From Caballeronia sp. BR00000012568055 (GTDB taxonomy: Bacteria; Pseudomonadota; Gammaproteobacteria; Burkholderiales; Burkholderiaceae), in assembly GCF_029439455.1 (NCBI RefSeq), contig NZ_JAQFVG010000245.1:1-44213 (forward strand): DNA of 44,213 bases, written 5' to 3'. Each line of letters begins with the position of its first letter. Within the stretch, counting starts at the first letter, position 1. Of the stretch, positions 42,696 to 44,213 are shown piece after piece. A program made the position numbers and the translations under genes. The notes under the pieces were generated by a model. It ran no database searches. It worked only from the letters and a program-made list of their open reading frames with translations, and was not told where the DNA came from.

Positions 42696-44036
42696 TCAGT
42701 GAAAATGCGGTTGTGCAGGCTCTGCGTCCTCGGGCATTTCCGCATGCACGATTTCTCCGAGCGGATCGGCATAAAGCGGCACGCCACAGTCATCGCAGAA
42801 CTCGGGTTCGAATCGACCCGCATGACGACGCACTTCGGTCACGCCAGCCTTCTTGAGCAGCTCGACGATTTCTTCGACCGGCCCGTTCGCGCCTTCGAGT
42901 TCTGCGTCGTCTTCTTCCATGCCGAGTTCGCCGTTTTCGCGCCCATATAGCGGCCAAACGACGCCGTAAATGACATCGTTGCTTCCCCGGCGCGTAAAAC
43001 CAATCCGATATTCATCGATACGGCGCTCGCCGAAACCCGCAATGACTGCGCGCAATTCCTGCGGAGCCGTGCCGAGCGTATCGAAGAGATAGCGGACGGC
43101 GGTGCGCACGGTATGCGGACGAACTTGCTCATCAGCATCACGACAGGCCGAATAGTAGGCATCTGGCAGCAAACATTCGAACTCGCAGCCTGGAAGCATC
43201 GAAGCGAAGCTGGGGCCACCCTGCGCCGACCATTGTTCGAGACACTGACTACGCTCCGCACGGCTGCCGTTGTCATCCTCCTGCCAGCGGAAAAACGCAG
43301 CGCCTTCCGGCACGACGACCATGGCGAGCAGGAAACGGGGATCGGCCAGAATCGGCGAGGTTTCAGGCAGGTCGGACAAGTTGAGCCGTGCTGTGGCACC
43401 GCCGAGCGCCGTTTGCATGAGCTGCTGCGCCAGGCGCGCGGTATCGACGTGGTGACGCGGCAATTGGTCGATGCTATAGAGATAGGGCGCGACGGCTACT
43501 TGCGCGCCTGCCGCGAGCACGTGCGCTTGCAGTTGCGTGCGCAGCGCATCGATCGTGTCGCCTTTGAGCGTGCCGGATGGAATCGCATAACGCGTCCACG
43601 CAAGCACGGGTGCCGCGATCAGCAGTGCTTCGTGTGCAACACCGTCGATTTCGGTTCGGAACGATTCGCTGTGCGTTTCGGCCATATCGGCGAGCGCGCC
43701 ATAGGCATCGGGATGATTCTGTTGAAGGTGATCTAACGCAGCATCAAGCGTAGTTTGATTGCCGTTGCGCACGAGTTTGGCGATAAGCGTGTCGAGGCGA
43801 GCTTCCCAGAAGCGATCTTCGACACGGCTGCCCGACGCAAAAAGCGCGAGAGAGAGGCTGACGAGCTTGTCGGCATCCGGGGGAATACGTTTTGCGATTC
43901 GCGAGCGCATATATGAGTACAAGAAAAATTGGGGCAATGAGCTTTCGATTGTAGTCGCTTGGCCGTCCATTAAACCGTGTCGCGCCGCGTCCACAATGCG
44001 CTTGGCCATTTGGCTGATGCCGCGATGAGGGAGCAT
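42696..44036 (-). CDS. DUF2863 family protein
   Basis: A 446-residue protein that I recognise as the DUF2863 family of Burkholderiales; function is unknown. No signal peptide or transmembrane segment is seen. A mostly helical N-terminal half (PDADKLVSLSLALFASGSR; HPDAYGALADMAE) is followed by an alpha-beta part (ILADPRFLLAMVVVPEGAAFF; VIYGVVWPLYGRE). The end has an acidic stretch (MEEDDAELEGA), a possible metal site FCDDCGVPLYADP and a His-ending tail. ATG 44036 is used; a start at 44009 (MAKRIVDAARHG) is also possible. A terminator at 42636 follows. The gene stands alone. Confidence 0.78.
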   Translation of the reverse strand: MLPHRGISQMAKRIVDAARHGLMDGQATTIESSLPQFFLYSYMRSRIAKRIPPDADKLVSLSLALFASGSRVEDRFWEARLDTLIAKLVRNGNQTTLDAALDHLQQNHPDAYGALADMAETHSESFRTEIDGVAHEALLIAAPVLAWTRYAIPSGTLKGDTIDALRTQLQAHVLAAGAQVAVAPYLYSIDQLPRHHVDTARLAQQLMQTALGGATARLNLSDLPETSPILADPRFLLAMVVVPEGAAFFRWQEDDNGSRAERSQCLEQWSAQGGPSFASMLPGCEFECLLPDAYYSACRDADEQVRPHTVRTAVRYLFDTLGTAPQELRAVIAGFGERRIDEYRIGFTRRGSNDVIYGVVWPLYGRENGELGMEEDDAELEGANGPVEEIVELLKKAGVTEVRRHAGRFEPEFCDDCGVPLYADPLGEIVHAEMPEDAEPAQPHFH

Positions 44037-44104
44037 GTTTATCTGTCGCTGAAATTTTCTCGGTAACCCCCTTGCATGTAAGGCGTGCGGCCACTAGAAT
44101 TCCG

Positions 44105-44134
44105 TTCCTTCGCGATTCAACGAACGCGAAGGAA
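44105..44134. repeat. 10-base inverted repeat upstream of the DUF2863 gene
   Basis: TTCCTTCGCG (44105-44114) and CGCGAAGGAA (44125-44134) with a 10-base spacer. It lies 68 bases upstream of the DUF2863 start, where an operator or promoter element is expected. No T-tract follows on the plus strand. The right 80 bases of the window show no gene. Confidence 0.5.
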
Positions 44135-44213
44135 GCGGGAACAGGATGTTTTGCTGGGGCGGTTCAGACGGGTGGTTTGAGTCTTGAAACGCAGTCGATA
44201 CGTGAAGATAGTT

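Overview
The window is GC-rich chromosomal DNA of a betaproteobacterium. Gene order (rpsO-pnp-quinone oxidoreductase-tpiA-secG-tRNA-Leu-nuoA..N-DUF2818-NUDIX-DUF1178) and protein sequences point to the Burkholderiaceae, probably Paraburkholderia or Caballeronia. This assignment is by recognition, not by a search. I see no insertion sequence, prophage, integrase, rRNA or CRISPR array; it reads as a core-genome segment with a lipid and acyl-CoA catabolic block at the right.

Layout. 1-1857: the end of a peptide-type ABC importer (permease tail and a double ATPase, YejEF-like). 2005-2661: a secreted NlpC/P60 peptidase with a near-consensus promoter. 2799-4596: leuA behind a leucine-rich leader peptide and a possible attenuator. 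4657-6586: a lipoprotein and a LivK-type binding protein, divergent. 6600-9499: rpsO and pnp, each with a structured 5' leader. 9682-12075: quinone oxidoreductase, tpiA, secG. 12202-12286: tRNA-Leu(GAG) with its own promoter. 12484-27716: the complete 14-gene complex I operon nuoA-N plus a small membrane protein gene (DUF2818), closed by a terminator. 27767-29095: a NUDIX hydrolase and a DUF1178 protein.

29148-37977 holds two convergent gene sets. The plus-strand set encodes two acyl-CoA dehydrogenases and two MaoC-fold hydratases. The minus-strand set encodes a PIN-domain protein, an aminotransferase, a PaaG-like crotonase, a histidine phosphatase, an APH-fold kinase and an ACAD10/11-type dehydrogenase. 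The last two look like the separate halves of mammalian ACAD10/11 and of LvaA/LvaC from levulinate catabolism, so the block may degrade 4-hydroxyacyl-CoAs through a phosphorylated intermediate. This is the best candidate for a less-described system here.

38034-44036: yaaA, an M14 zinc carboxypeptidase, a secreted protein with a lysine-rich tail, a CbiM-like membrane protein, a LuxR-type regulator with a degenerate receiver domain, and a DUF2863 protein. Several starts were moved inward from the longest open frame, using ribosome-binding sites, promoters or family N-termini; the reasons are given per gene.
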